From: UBA8337 sp965662725
Lineage (GTDB): Bacteria > Pseudomonadota > Alphaproteobacteria > RS24
Reading direction: 5' to 3'
DNA length: 64,000 nucleotides
NCBI GenBank assembly: GCA_965662725.1
Contig: CBFIIT010000004.1
Span: 10,707 to 74,706, forward strand
Below the pieces are notes generated by a model. That model searched no databases, was not told where the DNA came from, and was given only the letters and a program-made list of their open reading frames with translations. Below, in pieces: positions 43,703 to 52,087 of this stretch; the stretch's first letter is position 1, and each line of letters begins with the position of its first letter. The translations under genes were made by a program, and so were the position numbers.

Positions 43703-44197
43703 ATGAAAGGCTATTTCGGCATCGGTATTGAGAAGGCATCCAAACCGATGAATATGGGCAATCTGGTGCGTTCGGCGCATGCCTTTGGGGCCAGTTTCGT
43801 GTTTACTGTCAATGCGCATTACCGTTTGCGCGAGGCGCGTTCCGATACGTCGAAAACGCAAAAATCCGTCCCTTGGTATGATTGGGATAGTATCGACACT
43901 ATGATGGTACCGAAAGATTGCACCTTGGTCGGGGTCGAGCTGACCGATGAAGCGATTGATTTACCGAGCTTTACCCATCCGCGCTGTGCCGTTTATGTGA
44001 TGGGGCCGGAGCGCGGTGATTTATCAAACGAGATGCGAGAAAAATGCGCCCATATTATTCGCATCCCAACGCGCTTTTGCGTCAATGTGCAAATTGCCGG
44101 CGCGATTGTGATGTATGATCGGCTGCAGACATTGGGGCGCTTTGAACCGCGGCCAATTATGCCGGGTGGTCAAAAAGGCCCGCAATTCACCCCATAA
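43703..44197 (+). CDS. SpoU/TrmH-family RNA 2'-O-methyltransferase
   Basis: A 164-residue SPOUT protein, length close to TrmL/LasT-type enzymes. Motif 1 is KASKPMNMGNLVRSAHAFGA, motif 2 VYVMGPERGDLS, and motif 3 RIPTRFCVNVQIAGAIVMYDR. The last replaces the common SLNVS with CVNVQIA, so the target is uncertain. GAGG lies upstream of the ATG. Confidence 0.85.
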   Translation: MKGYFGIGIEKASKPMNMGNLVRSAHAFGASFVFTVNAHYRLREARSDTSKTQKSVPWYDWDSIDTMMVPKDCTLVGVELTDEAIDLPSFTHPRCAVYVMGPERGDLSNEMREKCAHIIRIPTRFCVNVQIAGAIVMYDRLQTLGRFEPRPIMPGGQKGPQFTP

Positions 44198-44212
44198 TGC
44201 AAAAAGGCAAAT

Positions 44213-44839
44213 TTACAGCCGCCCTTCCAGCTCATTACGCAATCTTGAAAAGGCCAGTCGCAAACGCGATTTGACTGTCCCCAAAGGCAAATTTGTGTCC
44301 GCCGCAATTTTTGAATGCGACCAGCCATTATAAAAAGCAAGGCGGACCAATTCGCGCTGCTCATCGGGTAATTTTTGCAGCGCATCGCGCACCGCATCCG
44401 CCTCACGCAGACCGATAACTTCATCATCAGGGCGCGGCGGCGGGTCCGGCGCCATGCTGGGATCTTCCGCTTCAATTTCGGGAAATTTTCGACGCCGCAA
44501 AATATCAATACGGCGATTGCGGGCAATGGTGAAAATCCATGTCGAAGCGGCAGCTTTTCTGCGGTCAAATAAATCTGCTTTGCGCCACACGGTAAGCAGC
44601 GCATCTTGCATCACTTCTTCCGCTTGTGCATCATTTGCGCCCAGCCGCATTAAATAGCCTTTCAGCCGCGGGGCGAAATGTGAAAACAGCGCGGCAAAAG
44701 CCTCGCGGTCTTGATGTTCGGCGATCTTTTCGATGAGACCGGCAAAATCCGGCTTAACCGATTTTGCTTTGGCGCTTTGGGCCTGATCTTTCTCTACTTC
44801 GTGTCGCGCGGAGCCGATATTCTGGCCGCTCGATGACAT
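44213..44839 (-). CDS. ECF-type RNA polymerase sigma factor
   Basis: A 208-residue extracytoplasmic-function sigma factor. Region 2 runs from YLMRLGANDAQAEEVMQDALLTVWRKA to STWIFTIARNRRIDILRRRK. A Pro-rich linker (DPSMAPDPPPRPDDEV) follows. Region 4 is ALQKLPDEQRELVRLAF with the helix-turn-helix HSKIAADTNLPLGTVKSRLRLA. The pattern resembles the ChrR-regulated RpoE group, but no anti-sigma gene lies downstream. It is divergent from ialB; the shared 123-base gap may hold an autoregulated promoter. Confidence 0.9.
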   Translation of the reverse strand: MSSSGQNIGSARHEVEKDQAQSAKAKSVKPDFAGLIEKIAEHQDREAFAALFSHFAPRLKGYLMRLGANDAQAEEVMQDALLTVWRKADLFDRRKAAASTWIFTIARNRRIDILRRRKFPEIEAEDPSMAPDPPPRPDDEVIGLREADAVRDALQKLPDEQRELVRLAFYNGWSHSKIAADTNLPLGTVKSRLRLAFSRLRNELEGRL

Positions 44840-44962
44840 GGTCTACTGACCCTTTCTACGCACACAATATTCCGTGTACATGTGAAGTAGAACTTATCGA
44901 ACGCATAAAAGCAAGAAAAAGCGGGCTGGCCAGCCGCGCCAAATCATAATAGTTTTGCGTTT

Positions 44963-45490
44963 ATGGTGAAAACGCTCCTATTTTCGGTTTTTTTCGTGTT
45001 CTCAGCGTCCATTGCCGCCGTGTCGGCCAATCAGGCGCAAGCCCAATTCAGCGATTGGCGGCTCTTTGTCGAAGGCAGCGGGCAGGCGAAAAACTGCTAT
45101 ATTGCCAGCGAACCCAAGCGCAGCACACCGAAAAACGCCAAGCGCGGTGATATTTTTCTGGTCATATCGCATCGCCCCGGCCAGGGCGTGCGCAATGAAT
45201 TATCGGTCCGCATCGGCTATCCGTTTTCTGCCACCTCAGAACCGTTTGCCCGTATCGGCAGCGATGAGTTCGGTTTTTTCACCGGCGTTGAAGTGCAAAA
45301 CGGAGCGGATGAATGGGCGTGGCTGGATAAGCTGGATGACCAGCCGCGTTTGGTCACCGCAATGAAGCGCGGCAATGAGCTGGTTTTCAAAGCCACATCA
45401 GCGCGCGGCACATTGACCACGGACAGTTATAGCCTGAAAGGCGTGACCGCGGCGATGAAGGCGCTGGACGCGGCCTGCCCCGCCCCCTAA
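44963..45490 (+). CDS. Invasion-associated locus B (IalB) family protein
   Basis: A 175-residue secreted protein with a signal peptide (hydrophobic 4-20, AQA end near 27). The mature part begins FSDWRLFVEG, includes KNCYIASEPK and a conserved Cys near the end (LDAACPAP), and has the IalB-type beta-rich core. In this family two cysteines likely form a disulfide. Function outside Bartonella is unclear. It is 9 bases before rlmN and divergent from the sigma factor gene. Confidence 0.85.
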   Translation: MVKTLLFSVFFVFSASIAAVSANQAQAQFSDWRLFVEGSGQAKNCYIASEPKRSTPKNAKRGDIFLVISHRPGQGVRNELSVRIGYPFSATSEPFARIGSDEFGFFTGVEVQNGADEWAWLDKLDDQPRLVTAMKRGNELVFKATSARGTLTTDSYSLKGVTAAMKALDAACPAP

Positions 45491-45499
45491 AACGGGCAT

Positions 45500-46648
45500 A
45501 TGCAAGAGCTGACCACCCAACCCAAAGCAAGCCTTATCGGCATGACCCGCAGCCAATTGCGCGACGCCTTGGCGGCATTGGGCGTTGCCGATAAACAGAC
45601 GCGCATGCGGGTCAATCAAATATGGAGTTGGCTATATGCGCATGGCGTGCGCGATTTTGATGCGATGAGCAATGTCGCCAAAGATTTGCGCGATAAATTG
45701 GCGGCGCAATATTCGCTGGAGCGGCTGGAAATGGCCGAGGCGCATTATTCAGAAGATGGCACGCGCAAATATTTATTCCGCTTGGATGACGGGCAATTGG
45801 TCGAGACCGTGTACATACCGGAAGTCGGTCGCGGCACTTTATGCATTTCCAGCCAAGTCGGCTGCACATTGACCTGTCGGTTTTGCCATACCGGCACCCA
45901 AAAACTGGTGCGCAATTTAACCGCTGCCGAAATTACCGGCCAAATGGTGGCGGCGCGCGATGATTTGGAAGATTGGGGCGGCGGCCCACAATCCAATCGC
46001 GGCACCCGCAAAGTGACCAATGTGGTGATGATGGGCATGGGCGAGCCGCTTTATAATAGCGAGGAAGTCGCTGAGGCTTTGAATGTGATGAGCGATGGCG
46101 ATGGGCTGAGCCTGTCCAAGCGGCGCATCACCCTATCGACCTCCGGCGTGGTACCGGAAATTCCGCCAATTGGTGAAAAGACCGGCGTCATGCTGGCGAT
46201 TTCTTTGCACGCCGTGACCGATGAATTGCGCAATGAACTGGTGCCGCTGAATAAAAAATATCCGATTGCCGATCTGCTGGAAGCCTGTCGGCAATGGCCC
46301 GGCCTGTCCAATGCCAAGCGCATTACCTTTGAATATGTGATGCTGAAAGGGGTCAATGACAGCGACGCGGATGCCCGCGCTTTGGTGAAATTACTGGCCG
46401 GCATTCCGGCCAAAATCAATCTCATCCCGTTCAATCCCTGGCCCGGCGCGCCATATGAATGTTCTGACCATCAGCGGATGCAAGCCTTTGCCGATATTGT
46501 CAATAAGGCCGGCTATGCCAGTCCGGTGCGCCGCCCGCGCGGTCGCGATATTATGGCTGCGTGTGGCCAGTTGAAATCAGCCAGCGTCAAGCAAAGCGCA
46601 GCTGAAAAGAAAAAGGCCGAATTGGCTCTTCGTAATTTGGCTCGATGA
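45500..46648 (+). CDS. rlmN: 23S rRNA (adenine-2503-C2)/tRNA A37 methyltransferase RlmN
   Basis: Radical SAM dual-specificity methyltransferase, 382 residues. The cluster cysteines are C122-x3-C126-x2-C129 in GCTLTCRFCHTG. GMGEPLYN, SLHAVTDELRNELVP and FNPWPGAPYECS are family blocks. The C-terminal MAACGQL has the cysteine that forms the covalent RNA intermediate. Starts 9 bases after ialB without a strong ribosome-binding site, so translation may be coupled. Confidence 0.96.
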   Translation: MQELTTQPKASLIGMTRSQLRDALAALGVADKQTRMRVNQIWSWLYAHGVRDFDAMSNVAKDLRDKLAAQYSLERLEMAEAHYSEDGTRKYLFRLDDGQLVETVYIPEVGRGTLCISSQVGCTLTCRFCHTGTQKLVRNLTAAEITGQMVAARDDLEDWGGGPQSNRGTRKVTNVVMMGMGEPLYNSEEVAEALNVMSDGDGLSLSKRRITLSTSGVVPEIPPIGEKTGVMLAISLHAVTDELRNELVPLNKKYPIADLLEACRQWPGLSNAKRITFEYVMLKGVNDSDADARALVKLLAGIPAKINLIPFNPWPGAPYECSDHQRMQAFADIVNKAGYASPVRRPRGRDIMAACGQLKSASVKQSAAEKKKAELALRNLAR

Positions 46649-46955
46649 GCCAGCCGCAATAAAAGGCAGTCATTGCGAAGAAAAGAAGAACGACAATCGG
46701 GCAACAAATAATCCAAACAACAACCACGGCCATTTTACGATTGCAATAACACAACTTTTGGCCTCGCGTCCCGATTGCCGCCGAAAGGCGGGGGCCGCCC
46801 TTCATCTATAAACTTAGGCGTGTTTTCATATCAACACCACACGCACAGGTTGTAAAATCACATTAAATATCCCTGCCTTTTTATATTGATATTGACTGAG
46901 AGAGGCGCTCTGAGCACACTGTAAGTGCTCAATAATAAGAAAAGGAGCAACTCCC
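46649..46955. other. 307-base gap between rlmN and the lipoprotein gene; one inverted repeat
   Basis: No convincing gene. A 7-base inverted repeat, TGAGCAC / GTGCTCA at 46911-46917 and 46925-46931, lies just upstream of the AAGGAG of the lipoprotein gene and could be an operator or leader hairpin. A 48-to-72-residue hydrophobic frame on the minus strand (46587-46805) overlaps the rlmN end and lacks a ribosome-binding site. Confidence 0.5.
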
Positions 46956-47306
46956 ATGCGCAAATATCTCATCGCCGCTCTGCCGGTTTTTATCATCGCC
47001 GTGGCGCTTATAAGCTGCACAATTGGCGTCGATACTGACTTCACCGCATTGGAACGCAAAGATTGTGACGCGCTGCAGGTCGAAAGAGCCGATGGGCGCA
47101 GCTTGCAAGAAGAAATCGACAATAGCGGCAAAAGCTTTCTCACTCTGGCCGAAGAAGAGGCACAAAACTCATTCATGGGACGTTTGTTTATGCGCATCTT
47201 GATCTGGCGTTCCGGTAATCGTGAAGCGGCCAATGCCGAGGTTGCGCGCCTACAATTACAGCACATGAAGGCACTCGACCGAGAAATTGCGGCGCGCTGC
47301 AACTGA
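46956..47306 (+). CDS. Small putative lipoprotein, unknown function
   Basis: A 116-residue protein. The N-terminus has a basic start (MRKY), a hydrophobic core and a lipobox ending at C21 (ALISC), so lipid attachment after signal peptidase II cleavage is expected. The mature part is helical and charged, with QEEIDNSGKSFLTLAEEEA and a C-terminal ARLQLQHMKALDREIAARC. I do not recognise a family. AAGGAG lies 8 bases before the ATG. It stands alone between rlmN and argG. Confidence 0.75.
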   Translation: MRKYLIAALPVFIIAVALISCTIGVDTDFTALERKDCDALQVERADGRSLQEEIDNSGKSFLTLAEEEAQNSFMGRLFMRILIWRSGNREAANAEVARLQLQHMKALDREIAARCN

Positions 47307-47359
47307 GCCTTCCATTTTTCTCCATTCGGCTTATAAAGACGCCATATATGGAGAAAACC

Positions 47360-48571
47360 ATGGCCGATAAAAGCGATATCGATAAAGTTGTGCTGGCCTA
47401 TTCGGGCGGCTTGGATACCTCGATCATTTTGAAATGGTTGCAGGAAACCTATGATTGCGAAGTGGTGACCTTTACCGCCGATCTCGGCCAGGGTGAAGAG
47501 TTGGAACCGGCCCGCGCCAAAGCCGAAATGCTGGGCATTAAAGAGATTTTCATTGAAGATTTACGCGAAGAATTTGTCCGCGATTATGTGTTTCCGATGT
47601 TTCGCGCCAATGCGCTTTATGAGGGGGTTTATCTTTTGGGCACCTCCATTGCGCGGCCGCTTATTGCCAAACGGCAAGTCGAAATTGCCGCCGCCACAGG
47701 GGCTGACGCGGTGTGCCATGGTGCCACCGGCAAGGGCAATGACCAAGTGCGCTTTGAGCTTGGCTATTATGCCTGCAATCCGCAAATCAAAGTGATTGCG
47801 CCATGGCGCGAATGGGATTTACAGAGCCGCGAAAAACTCATCGCCTATGCTGAAGAAAACCAAATTCCGGTGCCGAAAGACAAGCGCGGTGAAGCGCCGT
47901 TTTCGGTCGATGCCAATTTGCTGCATACATCCAGCGAAGGCAAAGTGTTGGAAGACCCGGGCCAGCCCTGCCCTGAATTTGTCTATCAGCGCACGGTCAG
48001 CCCCGAGGCTGCCCCCGATAAGCCGACCGAAATCACTGTCGGTTTTGAGGCCGGTGATGCGGTGTCGATTAATGGTGAAAAATTATCGCCGGCCGCTTTA
48101 TTGGCAAAGCTCAATGAGCTGGGCGGCGCAAACGGCATTGGACGGCTTGATTTGGTGGAAAACCGTTTTGTCGGCATGAAGTCACGCGGCGTGTATGAAA
48201 CACCGGGCGGGACAATTTTGCTGGCCGCGCATCGTGGTATTGAGAGCATTACGCTGGACCGCGGCGCGATGCATTTAAAAGACGAGTTGATGCCACGCTA
48301 TGCCGAGCTGATTTATAACGGCTTTTGGTTTGCGCCCGAGCGCACCATGCTGCAAGCGGCGATTGATGCCAGCCAGTCGCATGTGACCGGCGAAGTGGTG
48401 TTGAAACTGTATAAGGGCAGCGTGTCGGTTGTGTCGCGCAAAAGCCCCTATTCGCTGTATTCAGAAGAGCATGTGACTTTTGAAGAAGATGCGGTGTATG
48501 ACCAGTTCGACGCTGAAGGCTTTATCAAGCTGAACGCGCTGCGACTGAAATTGCTGGGTAAGCAGAAGTAA
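47360..48571 (+). CDS. argG: Argininosuccinate synthase
   Basis: Joins citrulline and aspartate with ATP to argininosuccinate. The P-loop-like VVLAYSGGLDTSI is near the start; CHGATGKGNDQVRFE and LGGANGIGRLDLVENRFVGMKSRG are substrate and ATP contacts. The 403 residues fit. The ATG at 47360 is chosen because GGAG precedes it by 6 bases and overlaps the earlier ATG at 47348. Monocistronic here. Confidence 0.97.
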   Translation: MADKSDIDKVVLAYSGGLDTSIILKWLQETYDCEVVTFTADLGQGEELEPARAKAEMLGIKEIFIEDLREEFVRDYVFPMFRANALYEGVYLLGTSIARPLIAKRQVEIAAATGADAVCHGATGKGNDQVRFELGYYACNPQIKVIAPWREWDLQSREKLIAYAEENQIPVPKDKRGEAPFSVDANLLHTSSEGKVLEDPGQPCPEFVYQRTVSPEAAPDKPTEITVGFEAGDAVSINGEKLSPAALLAKLNELGGANGIGRLDLVENRFVGMKSRGVYETPGGTILLAAHRGIESITLDRGAMHLKDELMPRYAELIYNGFWFAPERTMLQAAIDASQSHVTGEVVLKLYKGSVSVVSRKSPYSLYSEEHVTFEEDAVYDQFDAEGFIKLNALRLKLLGKQK

Positions 48572-48585
48572 ATGAGCCGAAACAG

Positions 48586-48972
48586 TCAGCAGTTGATATA
48601 GCGAATGGCGTTTTGACCACCCTGTTGTCGTTCAGGTAAGAACTTGTTTTCATAAATGCCGCAAATGCTGTCCGGCGCTTCTTGGCCGATAAAACCATGT
48701 CGTTCGGGGCGATGATGCGGAAAGTCAGGACGGTGTCCAGGGTCGGCAAAATGCGGAAAATTAGCCTCCGTCGCTGGCAACCACGCATTGGCCACAAACA
48801 CGCCGCGACATACGTCATCAACGCAACCCAAAACATAATCTGCCGTAGCAGCGCGCTTCGGGTCAATCCGCCACGCCCAGGAAACAGAATAATAAAGTGA
48901 ACCACGGCCTTTCAAGACGCGAGGCTGCGTTTTGATAATCAGCAATTTGTGCTGCGGAATTAAAGTATCCAT
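48586..48972 (-). CDS. Conserved-looking hypothetical protein
   Basis: A 128-residue protein without signal peptide or membrane segment. AGGAG lies 6 bases before the ATG at 48972. The pattern SWAWRIDPKRAATADYVLG, then GVFVANAWLPA, RHGFIGQEAP and QGGQNAIRYIN resembles a small stand-alone domain seen in various bacterial proteins where a W-R-x-x-x-x-R, a valine-rich strand and a final QNPIRY motif recur. I cannot name it. It is convergent with argG (14 bases between) and 43 bases upstream of the folD stop, facing the same way as folD. Confidence 0.7.
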   Translation of the reverse strand: MDTLIPQHKLLIIKTQPRVLKGRGSLYYSVSWAWRIDPKRAATADYVLGCVDDVCRGVFVANAWLPATEANFPHFADPGHRPDFPHHRPERHGFIGQEAPDSICGIYENKFLPERQQGGQNAIRYINC

Positions 48973-49015
48973 CTTGCGCTCCTATTTTTCTTATTGCGCG
49001 AGATATTAAGCTAAC

Positions 49016-49909
49016 TCAGACCTCTATCTCATCAAAGCCGTTTTGCCGACAAAATGCGGTTAGCGTGTTTTTCAAAAGACAGGCTATCGTCATCGGGCCG
49101 ACGCCGCCGGGCACCGGTGTGATATGCGCCGCCGGTTCCGAGGCAGCGGCGAAATCAACATCGCCAACGAGGCGCGTCTTCCCCTCACCTTTTTCGGGCG
49201 CATCAATGCGGTTAATACCGACATCAATAACGCACGCACCGGGCTTTACCCAATCGCCTTTTACCATTTCAGCAATGCCGACCGCAGCGACCAAAATATC
49301 GGCGCTGCGGCAGACTTCGGCCAAATCTTTTGTCCGCGAATGGGCCATCGTAACTGTGCAGTTTTCATTCAGCAGTAATTGCGCTACCGGCTTGCCGACC
49401 AAATTGGAGCGGCCAATAATAACCGCATGCTTGCCGGTTAAATCTTTTAAGGTTTGCTTGGCCAAAATAACACTTCCGGTCGGCGTGCACGGGGTCAGCG
49501 CATCAAGGCCGGAAACCAGCCGTCCGGCGTTTAACGGGTTAAGCCCGTCAACATCTTTGGCCGGATCAATCGTGTCGATGATTTTTTGCTGCGAAATATG
49601 CGCCGGAACGGGAAACTGCACCAATATGCCGTTTACGCGCGTATCTTCATTAAGCGCGCGGACTTTTTCCAACAACACCTCTTCCGGCGTATCTTCCGGC
49701 AAGCGAAACTCAAATGAGTTCATCCCCGCCTGTTTGGTCGCTATGCCTTTATTTTTGACATAGACTTGGCTGGCTGCATCCTCACCAACCAGCACCACGG
49801 CAAGCCCCGGCTTTTTGCCATGCGCTGCTTCCAGCGTCGACACGGCTGTGCCGATGCGGGCGCGCAAATCGGCCGCGATTTCTTTGCCGTCAATAATGTC
49901 TGCTGTCAT
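49016..49909 (-). CDS. folD: Methylenetetrahydrofolate dehydrogenase / cyclohydrolase FolD
   Basis: Bifunctional enzyme of one-carbon metabolism (NADP). YVKNKGIATKQAG holds the catalytic Lys, GILVQFPVPAHI and KDVDGLNPLNAGRL bind folate, and IIGRSNLVGKPVAQLL is the NADP loop. The 297 residues from the ATG at 49909 fit; AAGGGG precedes it, and a TTG one codon earlier is less likely. It lies 12 bases after yggT. Confidence 0.97.
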   Translation of the reverse strand: MTADIIDGKEIAADLRARIGTAVSTLEAAHGKKPGLAVVLVGEDAASQVYVKNKGIATKQAGMNSFEFRLPEDTPEEVLLEKVRALNEDTRVNGILVQFPVPAHISQQKIIDTIDPAKDVDGLNPLNAGRLVSGLDALTPCTPTGSVILAKQTLKDLTGKHAVIIGRSNLVGKPVAQLLLNENCTVTMAHSRTKDLAEVCRSADILVAAVGIAEMVKGDWVKPGACVIDVGINRIDAPEKGEGKTRLVGDVDFAAASEPAAHITPVPGGVGPMTIACLLKNTLTAFCRQNGFDEIEV

Positions 49910-49921
49910 CAAACGCGCCCC

Positions 49922-50218
49922 TTAACCCGCAAAGGCCAGCGGGCCGAGTATTTCCCACATCAGATTGCGCAAAAACATCAAGCCGAAAATGACAATAATC
50001 GGTGACAAATCAAGCCCGCCCATATCGGGAAGAAATTGTCGGATACGCCGATAGACCGGCTCGGTCATACGGTTCAGCGCATCGCCTAGCATGTAAACAA
50101 AGCGGTTGCGCATATTGATGACATCAAAAGCGACCAACCAACTCAGCACCGCTGAGGCGATGACAATCCAGATATAAAATTCAATCAGCTGTGAAACCAG
50201 CGTCAGCAAAGCGCCCAT
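49922..50218 (-). CDS. YggT family membrane protein
   Basis: A 98-residue protein with two membrane helices and the linker LNRMTEPVYRRIRQFLPDMGGLDLSPI, which is diagnostic of YggT. The family is linked to membrane and FtsZ-ring organisation in some bacteria and plastids. GAGGG precedes the start. It heads the yggT-folD unit. Confidence 0.92.
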   Translation of the reverse strand: MGALLTLVSQLIEFYIWIVIASAVLSWLVAFDVINMRNRFVYMLGDALNRMTEPVYRRIRQFLPDMGGLDLSPIIVIFGLMFLRNLMWEILGPLAFAG

Positions 50219-50253
50219 AAAACCCTCTTTAAGAAGCGAGTAAAGGCGAGAGC

Positions 50254-50853
50254 TTAAATGACTGCTTCGCCGTCATCTTTCATATAGATTGAATCGCGCG
50301 GTTTTGCCATCACGCGGCGCACCATTGGCTCAAAAAATTCCAGCGGATAGCTTTCATATTCCGGGTCAAAGCTCGATTGGTCATAAAGATGGCAGAACTG
50401 GGCGGTATATTCAAAATGCTCATGCTCGCGAAACGCTTCGCGCGCGTCGCGGTCCAGCCCGATATGATGGAAGAAATAATAGCCTTGAAACACGCCATGA
50501 TTTTGCAGCATGAAATAATTCTGCTCTGAAATAAACGGTTTCAAGATCGTTGCGCCCAATTCAGCATGATTGAACGAACCCAGCAAATCGCCGATATCGT
50601 GCAATAAGGCACATACCACATATTCCTCATCGCGCCCGTCTTTATGCGCGCGGGTTGCGGTTTGCAAGCTGTGCTCCAAACGATCAACGGCAAAGCCGCC
50701 AAAATCACCGCCCAGCATTTTCAAATGGTCAAGCACACGGTCCGGCAAGCCTTTTGAAAAATCACCAAAGGCGGCTGAAATCTTTTGATAATCTTCCGCA
50801 CTGCCATCGGCCATGGCGGCAAATTGGGCGCGGTCTTTCGTATCATCAAGCAT
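50254..50853 (-). CDS. HD-domain protein, PhnZ/MIOX-like diiron oxygenase candidate
   Basis: A 199-residue HD-superfamily protein. RLEHSLQTATRA gives H61, and ALLHDIGD gives H85 and D86. A further HGVFQGYYFFHH supplies later histidines. The order Q after the first His, HD, then a distal His set resembles mixed-valent diiron HD oxygenases such as PhnZ more than phosphohydrolases, but key positions cannot be aligned by eye. The ATG at 50853 (MLDDTKDR) follows GGGAG; an earlier in-frame opening at 50964 adds a non-homologous stretch. Substrate unknown. Confidence 0.78.
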   Translation of the reverse strand: MLDDTKDRAQFAAMADGSAEDYQKISAAFGDFSKGLPDRVLDHLKMLGGDFGGFAVDRLEHSLQTATRAHKDGRDEEYVVCALLHDIGDLLGSFNHAELGATILKPFISEQNYFMLQNHGVFQGYYFFHHIGLDRDAREAFREHEHFEYTAQFCHLYDQSSFDPEYESYPLEFFEPMVRRVMAKPRDSIYMKDDGEAVI

Positions 50854-51001
50854 AGCAATCTCCCTCAATTTGCGAAAATTGTGCCGCAAGACGCCCCACA
50901 AGACAAGGCAAAAGGCAAAGCAAAAGGCAATTTTTCTTGCCCAAGCATTGCCTTTCGGCCGCACTTGCGTAAGCTCTATCTATCTAAAATGGGAGAAGAA
51001 A

Positions 51002-51376
51002 ATGCTCGGATATGTAACCCTTGGTACCAATAATATCGAACAGGCGCGGGCCTTTTACGGCGCGCTTTTGGGCGAACTTGGCATGAGCGAATTATTTGAT
51101 AATGGTCGCTTATATTTCTATGGCGCCGCACCGCAAGGCCCGTTTGTGGTCATTGGCGGGCCGTATGACGAACAAGCGGCCACTGTCGGCAATGGCGTTA
51201 TGGTGGCGCTGAACTGCGGCTCTAATGAGAAAATTGAGGCGATGCACGCCAAAGCCTTGCAACTGGGAGCCACTGATGATGGCGAGCCGGGCGAGCGTGT
51301 GCCCGGCGTATTTTATGGCGCCTATGTGCGCGATCCGGATGGCCATAAGCTGTGCTTTTATAAAATGGGCGGCTAA
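51002..51376 (+). CDS. VOC-family (glyoxalase/bleomycin-resistance fold) protein
   Basis: A 124-residue vicinal-oxygen-chelate protein. GYVTLGTNNIEQARAFYGALLGELG is the first beta-alpha-beta unit, and GAYVRDPDGHKLCFYKMG the C-terminal metal-strand with DPDGHKL. GGGAG lies 6-7 bases before the ATG at 51002. Reaction unknown; many members are lyases or dioxygenases. Divergent from the HD gene with 148 bases between, and it ends at a bidirectional terminator. Confidence 0.88.
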   Translation: MLGYVTLGTNNIEQARAFYGALLGELGMSELFDNGRLYFYGAAPQGPFVVIGGPYDEQAATVGNGVMVALNCGSNEKIEAMHAKALQLGATDDGEPGERVPGVFYGAYVRDPDGHKLCFYKMGG

Positions 51377-51392
51377 AGCCGAAAAATTCATG

Positions 51393-51432
51393 AAAATGGC
51401 GGCATCCGTTTTAGGATTTGCCGCCATTTTTT
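51393..51432. terminator. Bidirectional terminator between VOC and acyltransferase genes
   Basis: Perfect 12-pair stem at 51393-51404 and 51419-51430 (AAAATGGCGGCA with TGCCGCCATTTT), loop 14 bases. It is flanked by T tracts on both strands and lies between convergent genes. Confidence 0.88.
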
Positions 51433-52036
51433 AGCTTTCTTCAGGCGCCGGCCGATTGGGCGATGCGTAATTGGCATCATGAATACCGCGCACCCCATCA
51501 AAGAAGGCGTAAATTTCCGCCAAATCAGCCTCCATATCACCGCTCGGATAGAGAATGCGATCGACACCAACCGATTTCTTATCGCAATCAACACTGGCCA
51601 GAATAATCGGCACATTGGCAGCCATCGCAATATGGTAAAATCCGGTTTTCCAATGCGTGCGCGGACTGCGTGTCCCTTCCGGTGTCACCACCAAATGAAA
51701 CACCTCATTTTTTTCAAATTGCGCCGCCATTTGCCCGACATAATCGCGCGCTGCGCGGCGGTCGACCGGAATGCCGCCACAAAATCTTAAAAACCAACCA
51801 AGCGGCGGCCAAAAAAGCGTGTGCTTGATAAGCACCCGAACATGCAAATTAAGCGCAAAGACCAAAGGCAGAAACAGACCGAAATCCCAATAAGAAGTAT
51901 GCGGCGCGACTATCACCACGCATTTTTTAATTTCCTTGGGAATGGTCGGGCCCGGCCGCCAACCGATAATAATCAGCGCCGTCCAAGCAATCAGCTTGGC
52001 CAGTTGACTGACAATCGGCATATTGAAAATGGTCAT
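51431..52036 (-). CDS. 1-acyl-glycerol-3-phosphate acyltransferase-like (PlsC family)
   Basis: A 201-residue membrane-associated acyltransferase. The catalytic H-x4-D motif is PHTSYWD (H46, D51). RFCGGIPVDRR is block II and TPEGTRS (E120, G121) block III. An N-terminal hydrophobic stretch (about 10-26) would anchor it. The short length and HTSYWD variant resemble the subgroup near glycerol acyltransferases of lipid metabolism. GAGGG precedes the start. Last gene of a minus-strand run of five. Confidence 0.88.
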   Translation of the reverse strand: MTIFNMPIVSQLAKLIAWTALIIIGWRPGPTIPKEIKKCVVIVAPHTSYWDFGLFLPLVFALNLHVRVLIKHTLFWPPLGWFLRFCGGIPVDRRAARDYVGQMAAQFEKNEVFHLVVTPEGTRSPRTHWKTGFYHIAMAANVPIILASVDCDKKSVGVDRILYPSGDMEADLAEIYAFFDGVRGIHDANYASPNRPAPEES

Positions 52037-52087
52037 ATCACCCTCGAAAACATGGTCTCAAATTATCTTGTAAAATTCTAATAGCGG

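Noticed and set aside
46587..46805. Minus-strand hydrophobic frame of up to 72 residues overlapping the rlmN end
   Set aside because: It overlaps rlmN coding sequence and has no ribosome-binding site; the hydrophobic look comes from a T-rich minus strand.
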